A stretch of 64,000 nt of DNA, from positions 11,635,992 through 11,699,991 of the forward strand of contig CM041553.1 in assembly GCA_023238725.1 (NCBI GenBank). The letters are read 5' to 3'. A program made the translations under genes and the position numbers. Positions 12,241-23,000 of the stretch are shown here, in pieces. Positions within the stretch are counted from its first letter, which is position 1; every line of letters begins with the position of its first letter. The stretch comes from Scortum barcoo. Its lineage: Eukaryota > Chordata > Actinopteri > Centrarchiformes > Terapontidae. The notes beneath the pieces are model-generated. The model was not told the origin of the DNA and made no database searches. It saw only the letters and a list, made by a program, of their open reading frames with translations.

Positions 12241-13026
12241 AAGAACCAAATGTTAAAAAAAAAAAAAAACATCTGTCTTGATTTAAGACTTTGGGAGGCA
12301 GAGGTGGTGATCATCTATGAAGGAGAAGGCGAGAGGAGTCTATTAAGGAAAGCACATATATTTAGGATATCTAAACATACGTATTGGTGATTTTATGTGT
12401 ACATACAATACTCTAGGTTGCAGTCTATGAAAGGCTATAATTTTCTTTTACATCACACATAATACACCTTACAGATTTTCAGAACATGTTTCAATGCAAA
12501 CAGTTGCGGAGACAAATCTTAATATAAAAAACATTTTTTTAAGTTTATACATTGACTTATTGTTTGATGCTTGATTGCTTATGTCTCTCCCTTTGTCATT
12601 TTATTCCACAATCATTGAAGGTTAACTGCTTACTTTGGCATATTAATGGTGCTATAAAAGGCCTACTGTTTATATGAAACTACACAGGACAGAATGTATT
12701 AACAATGGGCAGACACTGGTTTATTGACTGGAATTAGTCCCTCTTGGCTTTTACAGAGAGCCAGAAACCATGTTAGACAAACATATTTTTAAAAAAGGGT
12801 AAAAGGCAGCTGCGTTCTCATTCAAGACTAATGATTTGTTTTCATGTTTCACATTAAACTACAGATCAATATGTTTCTAGTTTTGACCACTTGAATAAAC
12901 AGCTGTTGTTGGCAGCTGGATGGCAGCTCTTTGTTTTGTCACCGCCTGGTGAACAAGTCTGACTCAGTGATAATCATAAACACTGTACTGGCCGCTCCGG
13001 TACAGCAAAGCTGCTCAGACATCACC
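12241..13026 (-). other. Probable AANAT 3' UTR
   Basis: About 790 bp of AT-rich sequence lies between the AANAT stop and the - strand AATAAA. No open frame of note is present. A 13-A run at about 12255-12268 (poly(T) on the - strand) falls close to the expected 3' end. Confidence 0.5.
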
Positions 13027-15461
13027 TCATCCTGTTTCCAAGGGGGCTGGGTGTCCCACTACCACCACTGATAGCCAGAGGAAATCCACAAGTCTCTCTG
13101 TCCTCAACAAACCACTGTTGCGCCGCATGAAGGCGTGGCCCCTGACTGGGTAGAACATCTCGGTGAAGGTGAGGGGCCCCACCGTGATCTCGCTGGGGCC
13201 CTGCACCTTAAAGCTTGACTTCTGGTAGAAGGGAACCAGGAAGTCTTCGCACATGAGCACGGCACGGCGCACGTAGGGCAGGCAGCGGAGGTACTGCAGG
13301 TAGCGCCACATCAGGATGGAGCCTTTGCCCTGCTGGCGGAAGGTCCGGTGCACAGCAAGGACATGGATGTGGACGGTGGTCCCATGAGGCTTATGGAGAG
13401 TCAAGGCGTCCTGGAAAATGGAGATGGAGAGGTGTGAGAACAGGTAAATATATTGTTGAGACACCTGTTGGACTTCAATGACATGTTTTAACTATAAATA
13501 TGTGATGCTGAATTGGGTTTTCTCACTGCTGTTTGAGAAACAGATGGTATTTCAGTCTTAAAGCAAGGCAGTGATTTTTTTTTTAATATACACATTATTT
13601 GACTTTCAAGAGAAAAAAAAACTAAATTCTTAAGCAATAAAATACATGTTTGCTCAATTCAACATATTCAGGTGTTTTCTTGCTGCACCCTGACTTGGTC
13701 TGGTGTGACCAGTAGCTTGCTGATATTGTTGTTAAACATTGAAAAGGTTTGTTGACTTAATTCTTCTCTGATGCCACTCTGTTCTGTTCAGCTGTTGAGT
13801 TGCACATGATCGTGATGATCACTTTAATCTCTGACTTAGTATTTGTGTTTGTCACCAGAGTCACATTTGTGAATTTGTGGGGACAGGATGCTATTTTCTA
13901 TCGTACTGTTGAATTTTGGATTCATAATCGAGCTGATACACAGATCTTTGAAGCTTCAAAAGTGGATGATCAGCATGTTTAAACATTAAAAAAGCTGTTA
14001 AATTGTAATTTGACAGACTGTAACCTCTGACCTCTGTATATCCTTGGGCCCATAAAGCACATTGTCTTCTATAAGTCTTTTGCACTCAAGAATGTACAAA
14101 CATTAATTGTACTGTTTGACTCATGAAGGTGACATTTAGATTTAGTTATCCTGATCATTATTTGTTTATTGTACATACAGCCTCAAGAAAAGCCCTCCTT
14201 GGATTTCTCTGCACATTGAATGAACATGCAAGAAATAAAACATTTGAATCATGAATCTTGTAAACAATTTCAGTTTTGCTGCAGCACAAGAATGCCCAGA
14301 GAGTACAGTAGAGAGGAACAGTTGAGTCTTGAAATTATAATGCTTTTAAAAAGAGACATGAGACATCATGAGGGCTCTCGATCTCCTGCTCCATAAAACT
14401 ACTCACGTGGTATTTGAATTAGAGTCCAATATAGTGAAGCTTCTTCCCACCAATCTGAATATTTCCAGTGAGATTGAGGTGGATCTGTGTAACATCCATC
14501 CTTACCCACTGAGCTTACAAACACATTATAGCATAAATATGCACTTAGATCTGTCAAATTTTCTTTTGTTAATCTGTTTTGAACCTCATCTTGCCTGCTC
14601 CTTGCCAATAAGCCTGATAAATCACTGTCCAGGTGTCCTCCACTCTGTTTTACCATGGTAAGCCTCTCCTGGTCCCACAGTGAGCCAATGATGAAGGCAA
14701 CCAGACGTCCCTCTTCGAACCAGCCAAGAGACAGCTCAGGACACAGGGTGAGGAAGTGACGCACCTCGTCCAGATGGAGAGGACACTCACCGGACACAGA
14801 GAGGAAGGCTTTGCGGAAGAAGAGGAGGGGGAGGAAAACCAGTGTTATTTAATACCATACATCAAGAAGAATGAGTGACAGAAGTGGGCACAATAATGTC
14901 ATGAAAGTTAAAGGCACCTGACCTCATATCACCTGTGTATTTATCACCATAGTAACACAGTTTTGCATTTGGGTGAACATCAGCGTTAGAGTGGTAAATA
15001 TGAAGATAAGGTTGAAAGAAGCAGAGAAACTTATTCATTTACATTTAATGTTATACTAATGTTAACAAATGGGGTTGTATTGGTCATGTAGTTATTATCA
15101 GTTAGTGGAGGTTTTGTGTGTTTAATCAATACGTGAATGAAATCATGAAATGAGGCTATTGAAGAGACTGAATGAATGTTCCTGTTCTTCCTGTAAAAGA
15201 CAGAAAAACTTCTGATGTGCGCAACTGTGACCGACTGTACTCAGGTTATTAAGACAGCTATAATAAGTGACGAATGAAATATAAGTACATGATAAAAAAA
15301 AAAGTGTGCTCACCTTCTCTCTCAATCTCGAACACACTGATGGCATCCTCCGGGCTGAGCGAGCGGAACTCGCTGGCGGGCAGCGTGTGGCGGCGGCCCT
15401 GCGGCACCGGAGAGCGCATGTGGGACGGCTTCATGAACGGAACTGCGCTCACCAACGACAT
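13027..15461 (-). CDS. aanat1: Arylalkylamine (serotonin) N-acetyltransferase, teleost retinal AANAT1 type, with altered C-terminus
   Basis: Exons on -: 15461-15314, 14808-14654 and 13410-13027, all with GT/AG borders and in frame, give 228 residues. The enzyme acetylates serotonin with acetyl-CoA, the rhythm-setting step of melatonin synthesis in pineal and retina. Visible features: the N-terminal PKA/14-3-3 site RRHTLP (Thr26); the GNAT core with acetyl-CoA loop RQQGKGS (about residues 126-132); the His pair in VHIHVLAVHR (His115, His117); the Tyr in LVPFYQK (Tyr163); and the second PKA site RRNS (Ser200). CPELSLGWFEEGRLVAFIIG and the LWDQERL context resemble the retinal AANAT1 rather than the pineal AANAT2 subtype; 1a versus 1b cannot be settled. 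AANATs usually end NSGC at about 200-207 residues. Here the frame reads NSGLLRTER and adds 26 residues, because of one extra base in the A run 13109-13111. Confidence 0.95.
14404..14409. promoter_or_regulatory. Perfect E-box CACGTG in AANAT intron 2
   Basis: CACGTG is the CLOCK:BMAL target, and AANAT genes are clock-driven through E-boxes in several vertebrates. A hexamer in an intron is weak evidence by itself, and no conservation data are available here. Confidence 0.3.
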
Positions 15462-15638
15462 GGTCCTGTTGTGTGTGTGCTTGTTTTCCTACAGAAGATT
15501 TTAAGGGAAAGAACCTGATACTGTGCTAAGGTTAGACTCCCTGACTTTATGTTGCTCTCTCTCTTAACACGGGTCTCTCCTCGTCTGATCCGTGCGTAAC
15601 GGCAGTGCGCTCCACAGCCCAGAGCGGCGCGTCGTCGG

Positions 15639-15646
15639 TATTTATA
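15639..15646 (-). promoter_or_regulatory. AANAT TATA box
   Basis: The - strand reads TATAAATA at 15646-15639. It lies 178 bp upstream of the AANAT ATG, placing the transcription start near 15610-15618 and leaving a roughly 150 bp 5' UTR with no need for an upstream intron. Confidence 0.7.
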
Positions 15647-15676
15647 CCCTCGGCGGTGCGCAGGGGTGGTTGGTCA

Positions 15677-15682
15677 TAATCC
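15677..15682 (+). promoter_or_regulatory. OTX/CRX-type (photoreceptor conserved element) site in AANAT promoter
   Basis: TAATCC on + (GGATTA on -) lies 30 bp upstream of the AANAT TATA box. TAATCC is the preferred core of the OTX5/CRX homeodomain factors, which drive AANAT in pineal and retinal photoreceptors. The position fits such a role; binding is inferred. Confidence 0.55.
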
Positions 15683-15689
15683 CGGAGCG

Positions 15690-16734
15690 AGCTGGATGAC
15701 CAAACCCTCCATTCCCCGTGGGTAAGTTGAACAAAAAACATATTTATTCGAGGTCAGGAGGGTTATTATCCTCGCCATGCCACCATCAGACCCGCAGCAG
15801 ATTTGGATTTTACTGATCATGTGTTGGAGTTCTCACACCAACAAATTACCGATCTATTAACTGGAGTCTTTCCAGGTAAAACTATCAATGCAGTTTCCCA
15901 CCAGGGTGGTAGGAAAGTGTGATCAATTCTGACCTTACCGTTACTGACACTGTCAATTAATGATGTCACTGTGAGAAGTTGGTCCCTGCTTATCTGGGCC
16001 ATCTTAAGGACTCGACTTACCACTCTCTTCATGTGATTTCTGTGGGGGAGACTTTCCATTGGCTGTCCATTGTCCCTTTAAGGCGAGTTCACGGTCTTTC
16101 CACGCTTTATTTTCCAGTTCTTTAAGAGGATTACAGAACGTGTGGGAGTTTGTTTGTCACCTCTTCAGTGTTAAATATTAAAGCTATGTCAAGAATTTCA
16201 AGTCGCCTTTTGGTTTTATGGACAGTTGTCGTCCTCTCCATCCAAACTTTACAAAACTTTTCCACAAGATGTAACCTACTTTTTAAAATCAGAAACCACA
16301 GCAGTAGAGCTGAATTCTTCGTTGCATATTTTTGGTGCGTAATTTGCATGTAGGAGGCGACTGAGTGGTTCAATTAACACAAACTGACAACGGGAGCAGG
16401 TGAACTCTTTGGAAGGGTCACGGGGCTTGGGAATAATCTCCATTCCCAGATAAACACTGAGCGTACATTGTGCCAAGCTTTTCCTGGTACACCTTTTGTA
16501 TTTTTAGATATAACAAGATTCCCAACATTGTTCTGATCAGTGTTTTTGTCATCACTCCCAAGAAGCTGCCCACAAAAATTGTGCATGGTCAAAAACAATA
16601 TTTTGCTTGTGTTTGTGTCCATAACAGCTTTTAAGTCACAAAGACAAGAAAAGACAAAGAGAAAAAGGCAGAAGTCAAGATTAAAGATTAAAGAAAAAAA
16701 AAAAAAAAAAAAAAAAAGGTTTACAGTCTGTGTC
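15690..16734. other. AANAT upstream intergenic DNA, no gene seen
   Basis: This is non-coding sequence between the AANAT promoter and the gypsy remnant. It contains only short open frames with no domain. The right end turns purine-rich (16640-16690) and finishes in a 24-A run at 16694-16717, next to the retroelement. Confidence 0.6.
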
Positions 16735-16736
16735 TG

Positions 16737-17087
16737 TTACGGATCGTGGACCAGGCAGGTAGACGCCTTAGGACCGACCCCCGACGGTCCAGGCTCGTCT
16801 GGATGGCGCTGGTAGAAGTCATTGATGAGACTGCGGTCCATGATGAAGCTTGCAGGGATCCATGAATGCTCCTCAGGTCCGTAGCCCTCCCAGTCCACCA
16901 GGAACTGCCTCCCCCGGCCCCTCTTACGCACTGCCAGCAGTTTTTTCACCTTGTAGACAGACCCACCGTCAACCATCTTGGGCGGTGGTTTGGTGGGCGG
17001 CACCAACAGGCTTTCTGGGACAGGTTTCAGTTTGCTGACGTGGAAGGTCGGGTGCACGCGGAGGGACCTGGGGAGTTTAAGTTGCAC
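16737..17087 (-). pseudogene. Gypsy integrase C-terminal chromodomain
   Basis: The frame reads VHPTFHVSKLKPV, which is the usual sequence before the chromodomain in this group. A chromodomain follows: YKVKKLL, then FLVDWEGYGPEEHSWIP. The frame ends in DEPGPSG and a stop close to the lost 3' LTR. It is open here but out of frame with the integrase core upstream. Confidence 0.85.
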
Positions 17088-17347
17088 AGCAAAGACAGGA
17101 TTAATGACTTTGGAGACTGACTGGAAAAGGACCTACGAACCTTGGGGCGAGTTTCCTGGTGTGAACATGAAGCGGCAGGTCCTTCGTGGACAGCCATACT
17201 TTCTGGCCCGGTGTGTAGACTGGTGCAGGACGGCGGTGGCGATCTGCTGCGGTCTTCATCCGGGCCTGTCCTCGGAGAAGCATCCCCTGCGCGCAGCAGC
17301 CCAGATCTTCCTACACCGTCTTGCCAAGGCGTGGGCTGAGGGAACCG

Positions 17348-18010
17348 TCACCTCCTCCTCGTTGATGGGGAAGAGTGGCAGCTGGTACCCGTGGATGACC
17401 TCGAAGGGAGAGAGTTGTGAGCGTACTTGATCCACGTGATGTGGTTGTTCCAGGATGTTTGATTCTGCACCACCAGAGATCTCAGGCAGGTCTCCAGCTC
17501 CTCCTGATTAAGCCGCTCTGTCTGGCCATTGGATTCCGGGTGGTAACCGGAGGATAGGCTGATGGTGGCACTGAGAGAAGCTGACAACTAACAAAACTCC
17601 TTCCAGAAACTGGATACAAACTGTGGTCCTCTGTCAGAGACAATGTTTGTGGGTAAACCGTGGATGCGGAAAACATGGTTAATCATGACTATGGCAGTTT
17701 CTTTAGCAGTTGGCAGTTTTGTGAGTGGAATGAAGTGAGTCATTTTTGAAAACCGGTCTACCACCATCAGCACAACCGTGTTACCCCTTGACGTAAGCAG
17801 GCTCGTGACAAAGTCCAGCGAGAGATGTGACCAAAGTCTGTGTGGCACCGGTAGTGGCTGAAGTAACCCCACCCGGACCTGCCTCGGTGCCTTGCTACGA
17901 GCACAGACTGAGCAGGCAGTGATGTACTCAGCCACGTCCTTGGTGAGGGTGGGCCACCAGAAGCACTGTTGGAAGACTGTTTTCTTAATCCCTGGATGGC
18001 ATGTGAGCAA
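17348..18010 (-). pseudogene. Gypsy integrase core, interrupted by an in-frame stop
   Basis: The - strand frame from 18010 carries HPGIKKT, then the paired cysteines of CSVCARSK (zinc-binding HHCC motif) and the core aspartates in LDFVTSL and VSDRGPQF. A TAG at 17588-17590 interrupts the frame. The same frame resumes with GYHPESNGQTERLNQEELE, which holds the conserved glutamate of the DDE triad. The reading frame is lost again near 17350. Confidence 0.85.
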
Positions 18011-18300
18011 CGAGGTGTGTGCGCCCAGTGGAATGACCTTAGAGTAGAGCGCATCGCTTCCAGTACGAACAACTGGTTGCGAGGACAGCCCTCAGGGGCA
18101 GGTTCACCCTGGCTGGCTCGTTGCACATCATTTTCTATTTGCCAAGTTACCACTCCTACCACATGGTCAGGTGGTAGGATGGGTTCAGGTTCCTTGGTTC
18201 CTTGGCAGCCAGTTCTGGATCATACAGGCAGGACAGAGCATCTGGTTTAGTGTTCTGTGACCTGTAGGAGAGGGGAACCTGAACCTGAACCGACAAACTA

Positions 18301-18333
18301 AAAAAGAAAAAAAAAAAAAAAAAAAAAAAAAAA
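18301..18333 (+). repeat. A-rich run (27 consecutive A) inside the gypsy remnant
   Basis: Five A, one G and then 27 A lie exactly where the RNase H domain of the gypsy pol should be. The tract marks an internal deletion junction. A similar 24-A run at 16694-16717 on the same strand abuts the other end of the remnant. Confidence 0.9.
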
Positions 18334-18610
18334 CATCCCCTTGAGCCGATGGAACGTCTCCTCAGCCCGGGGACCCCACTGAAAGGGAACTTTAGGAGAG
18401 GTTAGTGCATGAAGGGGAGGCGCCACTGCACTGAAGTTTCTTTCTTATAAACTTCCGGTAAAAGTTCGCAAAGCCCAGAAACTGCTGCACTTTTTTCCTG
18501 GTTGTGAGTGGCAGCCAGTTAGTAACTAACCTTCTCCGGATCCATCTTGACTTGATTTTCAGAAACAATAAACCCCAGGAACGAGACTGAGGAGGCGAGG
18601 AACTCGCACT

Positions 18611-19880
18611 TCAGGACATGACAGACATGAAAACTTAACACACATGACGAGACATGACAGTCTCTTGTTTAACTAAAAGCCAGTGCAGAGATATATTATA
18701 GATGTTTGGTGAATAATGTCATTAACAATCAGTGATTAAAATATTGATAGAGAAATGATTTAAGTTACAGTGTCCACACCTTGTCCACACCTTTTCAAGC
18801 ATGAGCATGACCTCACAATTTCAAACAGTGTCAAAGACACTGTAATTAATCTCGGTACTAGGTGTTTCCCTAAATGTAAATAATTTATTCCTGTAAAATT
18901 TACAGGCTATTTTAGAGATATTTAAAATACCCTCTGATATCATGCCTGTCTGTATTCAGCAGTGTTATTGCCCTGAACAAGGAAATATCATGTCAGAGAA
19001 CTTTGGAATAAACTGAACAGATTCTCCATAACAAAATTACAATGGTCATCTTGAAGAACAAGACATTGTTAACTACTGATATCACCACATGGGATACTGG
19101 TATAGCATATTATTAATCTCATCAAATTGGTAGCCAACTATTTTTTAATTTCTACAAGAATGAAACATATGAAACTCATCTTCAGTCTCCACCAGCATTG
19201 CCAACTTTGTTTTGTGGTTGGAAGATAAAAGATCAACTTGATAAGCATGAACTGAGCTGGACATTGCAAAGTTGAAAAGTTGTGTCTTTTTGTTTTTGTA
19301 CTTTTTAGTATTATGATTTGTCTAAGCTTTTATCTTAATTTTTTTACTGTGTATGATTTTAGCTTTGACTGTGTTCAATACTTCAATTAATAAATATTGT
19401 AAGATAGGGAAAAACTTGTCCTGCATCAGAAGTTGGTGGATTTTCCCTCCCTGTCTCCCTGTCACACACACACACACACACACACACTGCTGTTATTGTT
19501 GTTGTTGAAGTTGTTGTAAATTAAACAATATAAACAAAATAATATATTATAAACACAAAACTAATATTTGATGATAAAAATTATAAAATCACTAGATATA
19601 TATTATTTTAACGCTGAGGGGATAAAGATCTGTGTTGAAGAGCGTTGAACTGAAAGTATTAGCTTGAACTCCGTTTAAAGCAATAAAGCAAGGTTTCTTA
19701 CCTGTAACTTCACATTTATAAATATGGTATTTGGCCACTATAATAATACATTTAATTGTGTGTGTGTGTGTGTATGTGTGTGTGGGTCGTTGTCCCAACA
19801 AACAAACAATACATATAAAGTAAAAATGTCATCAATGTCTTCAGTAGTAAAGGCACATAGTGTTTTATTGTGTGTGCCTC
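18611..19880. other. Intergenic DNA upstream of UBE2O, no gene seen
   Basis: AT-rich sequence with an (AC)n tract at about 19463-19488 and a (GT)n tract at about 19757-19784. Nothing coding is recognisable. Confidence 0.6.
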
Positions 19881-20045
19881 ACACTGCCGCTCAGTGGTGA
19901 CGGACGGTACTGCGTGATGACGCTTACTTACGCAGCCCGCCGTAGCGACGTAAACACGTGCACTCCGCTGCTTCCAGGTTACCGTTTTTTTCATTCCACC
20001 GTCATCCTCCTCGCGCTCCAGCATCACTCCCTGACAACAGCAGCG
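19881..20045 (+). promoter_or_regulatory. UBE2O promoter / 5' UTR region, CpG-rich, TATA-less
   Basis: CpG density rises sharply from about 19895 and stays high through exon 1, as in a CpG-island promoter. A perfect E-box CACGTG lies at 19955-19960 and CRE-like TGACG motifs occur near 19903 and 19917. No TATA box is seen. The transcription start cannot be fixed from sequence alone. Confidence 0.5.
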
Positions 20046-23000
20046 ATGGCGGAGCCCGGAGCAACAACGACAACAGCGGCGGCCACTGACGGAGCAGGAG
20101 CCGCAGCATCCACGACCCCGGGCCTCTCTCCGGCAGCCAGCCCGGGCTCGGAACCTCCGTCCGTGGCTCTGTCTCCCACGGCGGACGGCTCACAGCGGCT
20201 GCTTTTCTCCCACGACCTGGTGTCCGGGCGGTATCGCGGCTCAGTCCGGTTTGGCCTCGTCCGGATGATCCACGGGGAGGAGGATTTTAACTCTGACTCG
20301 GACCTCGACGATGGCGGAGGGAGAGGCGGCGGCGGCGGAGGGGGAGGAGGACGAGGAGTCCCGGGTGGTTCGGACACTGAAAGCGCTGTGGAGCCCCCGA
20401 GTCGGCCTCTGGTCAGGGGGTTTGTCCGCGTCCAGTGGTACCCAGAGGGAGGGAAGCAGGACATCAGGGAGACAAAGGTACCGACACCAACTCATGTGTG
20501 TTCAAACCAAGCCCGGTTCAGCCTCACATCAGGGCTTTCACCGTCTGTGGTGGGTTTCTGAAGGACCTGGGTCTCTCTGTTAGCCGGTCAGGGATCAGGT
20601 CCACCTAATCCACCAGACTGGAAACACATAAACCACCTCGCTGACTGGATAGCTTTCAAGCACACATGCTAGCTAGCAGTTTAGCTCCTGGCCTCATGCA
20701 GGCAGACTAAACAGATCTGCTGCACCTGACTGCGTCCATGAAGCAGCTAATACACCAGATAAACTCGACAGGCGGACTGTAGATGTGACCGCAGGTTTTG
20801 ACAGGTGCAGGTCCCTGTTATGAAGCTCACACCTTATTGATTAGCATCTTTGAGTTAGTGTAGTGCCTCGGCTGGGTGTGACTTGGCCTGAGACCAAACA
20901 CACTTTATATGACAGAGCAGACATTGTTATTTACATATAGGCCCAGATCCTCATCTCCGATTCACCTGCAGCTTATTTCACACCAGTCTGACCAGTCATC
21001 TGTAGAGTTTAGTCCACAGGTCAGCTGAAACGATAAACTGATTATTATTAATGACATTAATTGGTACCAATTTTGGTAATTGTGTACTCCAACATGTACT
21101 GGTTCCAGCTAATCAACTGTGACGATGTGATGCTCTTCTGTATTTTGTGACCAAAAACAAATGTAACACTGTCAGTCACTGTTTTATCACACACCATTAG
21201 ATGGATGAGTTTCTTAGTGAAAGTGGGGAGAGGGTTACCAACCTGGAAAAAGAAAGTCACCTGACATTGATGGCCAGTTGCAGGTGATGGTGGGGATAAG
21301 TTTTATTGAGCTAGCCAGCCAGAAGCCCTCTGACTCTGGACTGTAGACATGCTGTTGCTCAGTGAAATTATGGAAATACAGTAACTCAGTTGATCTGCTT
21401 CCTGGATCGTCAGATTTAGCATTTCATACCGGACACATTGTAATGTCAGTTAAGATTGTGTAACTGATTTTAATTCACTGGCAAAAGTGAACCACATGAA
21501 TAATAAAAGGTAAAATGTTGATTTCAGGGGTAAAAGACTTGGAGACAAAGTCGAGTGTACATCTGTAGGTCATGAGTGTCTCATTGAACACAACACTCTG
21601 AGTTATATTTTTTAATTAAATTACAGTTGTTAAAGAAATGAGAAATGTGCTGTACTGTCTCTAGCTCTCTCCTGGGCTTTGTTGGGAAAAATGGCCAAAG
21701 GGCTTAATGGAAGACTGATCTGGAAAATCTCATACAACTTGTTTCAGAAATGCAGGATGGGACCAGAAGAAACCTGTTTTCAGGCCCACTGTTGCCTTGC
21801 ATTGTCCTTTGGGTTAAATGAGTAAAGTTCTGGTCTGAGTGTCATTCAGCCTCTGTTACAACAAAGGCTCCATCAAACAATGACAGCGATGTTTACACTC
21901 CACGTGGACTGTTGATGCTGCATCATTACTGGTCAGAGTCCCCAAACAATCCAGCGATTATGTATGGAATTTACTTCTCTTGTGTTCTTCTTTGTGTTTT
22001 TTGTGTAGGTTTGTTGTGGCATGTTTGTTTGTGTACAACAATTTCTTATCTTGCTTATCTGCGTGCACCACATGCCCGTCTTAGCAGGCTCCGTCTCAGT
22101 GGCATATATCCTGAGAAAATTCAAATCAATAATTCACAATTACTTCATGCAGTGTGCAAAGTTGCATATCTTCAAGTTGAAATTTCCACCAAATGTGGAT
22201 CTGCAGGCAGTACATCAGTGAAAACATTTTCTCTCAGGAGCAATCAGTGGAGGCAAAAGTGATGCTTAAAATCTGCCACACTTGTCAGGGTTTCTCCCGA
22301 GGTTAATAAAACCAGCATTTTCACAACAAAGCCAAGACTGAGAGGAGTTTAGAGCACAGCGGCAGCCATTAGGATTCACGATTAGGTTATTGTACTCTTG
22401 GTTTCTTTGTGGTTTCGGTACAGTGCATGAAAAAAGAGACAAATAGCTTATTTTTGCTATTACCTTTTACCACATTTCATTTTCTTTATCCCTTCCTGCT
22501 TAAGGAATGAGGTGGAAGGATTCATGAGCATGCACATGTTTAACATTGCCTTTGTGTTTCAGCCTGAAATATTTTCTAGAACTGTTTCAAGAATAAACAG
22601 AAGTATTATATGCTAGCTTTGTCAGCATATAAAACTGAGACCACTGATATAATTTTCAAGCAAGATGATTAAAAAAATGTGTGACCAACTGTTGCCGACA
22701 AGGAAGTTTATCTGCATCTTGCAGACATGAACATCAGAACATCACAGTCTCCACACAAGACACACCCCCTCTTGAGATGATCCATGCTAAAGGGGGAGAC
22801 AGCAACACAATCTGTCCTGCCTTTTGTGTTGCTGTCTCCCCCTTTAGCATGGACCATCTCAATAGGGGGTGTGTCCTTGTTGTATAAAAGTTGCAATATA
22901 ATACCTCCACGACACTCTTCATTTTGTGACACTAAAGTGTCGCTAAATGAGCAGCTATTTAATTAGAAGAAATTTCCTGTGTAAACAAATGAAATTATAC

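Larger units (their letters stand above)
9770..12245 (+). other. Probable RHBDF2 3' UTR
   Basis: This is non-coding, AT-rich sequence downstream of the RHBDF2 stop. AATAAA motifs occur near 10788, 11838 and at 12226-12231; the last is the most distal before the AANAT 3' end. The extent is inferred from poly(A) motifs only. Short open frames here, such as 10260-10466 and 11484-11738, have no recognisable domain and are not called. Confidence 0.55.
16735..18610 (-). mobile_element. Ty3/gypsy chromodomain retrotransposon, truncated pol remnant
   Basis: Read on -, the order is the C-terminal part of reverse transcriptase (about 18610-18440, with SFLGFIVS), the post-RT linker (about 18420-18340), a short piece after RNase H (about 18250-18060), the integrase zinc finger and core (about 18055-17350), the post-core GPY-like segment (about 17283-17110) and a chromodomain (about 16960-16780). 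Gag, protease and the RT active site are absent at the 5' side, most of RNase H is missing, and no LTR pair was found. The pieces lie in different frames and at least one in-frame stop occurs, so the copy is dead. It lies between AANAT and UBE2O, on the same strand as AANAT. Confidence 0.85.

Noticed and set aside
16978..17430. 150-codon + strand open frame
   Set aside because: Antisense shadow of the gypsy integrase/chromodomain remnant.
19860..20045. Upstream in-frame ATG extending the UBE2O N-terminus by 62 codons
   Set aside because: The extension lies in the CpG-rich promoter/5' UTR and has no conserved content; the ATG at 20046 (MAEPG) fits the family start.
20024..20464. 146-codon - strand open frame
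   Set aside because: Antisense of the GC-rich, Gly/Ala-repeat first exon of UBE2O; no domain.
22681..22966. Four 60-74 codon open frames on both strands
   Set aside because: They are produced by the inverted repeat at 22759-22875 and resemble each other only because the arms are complementary.
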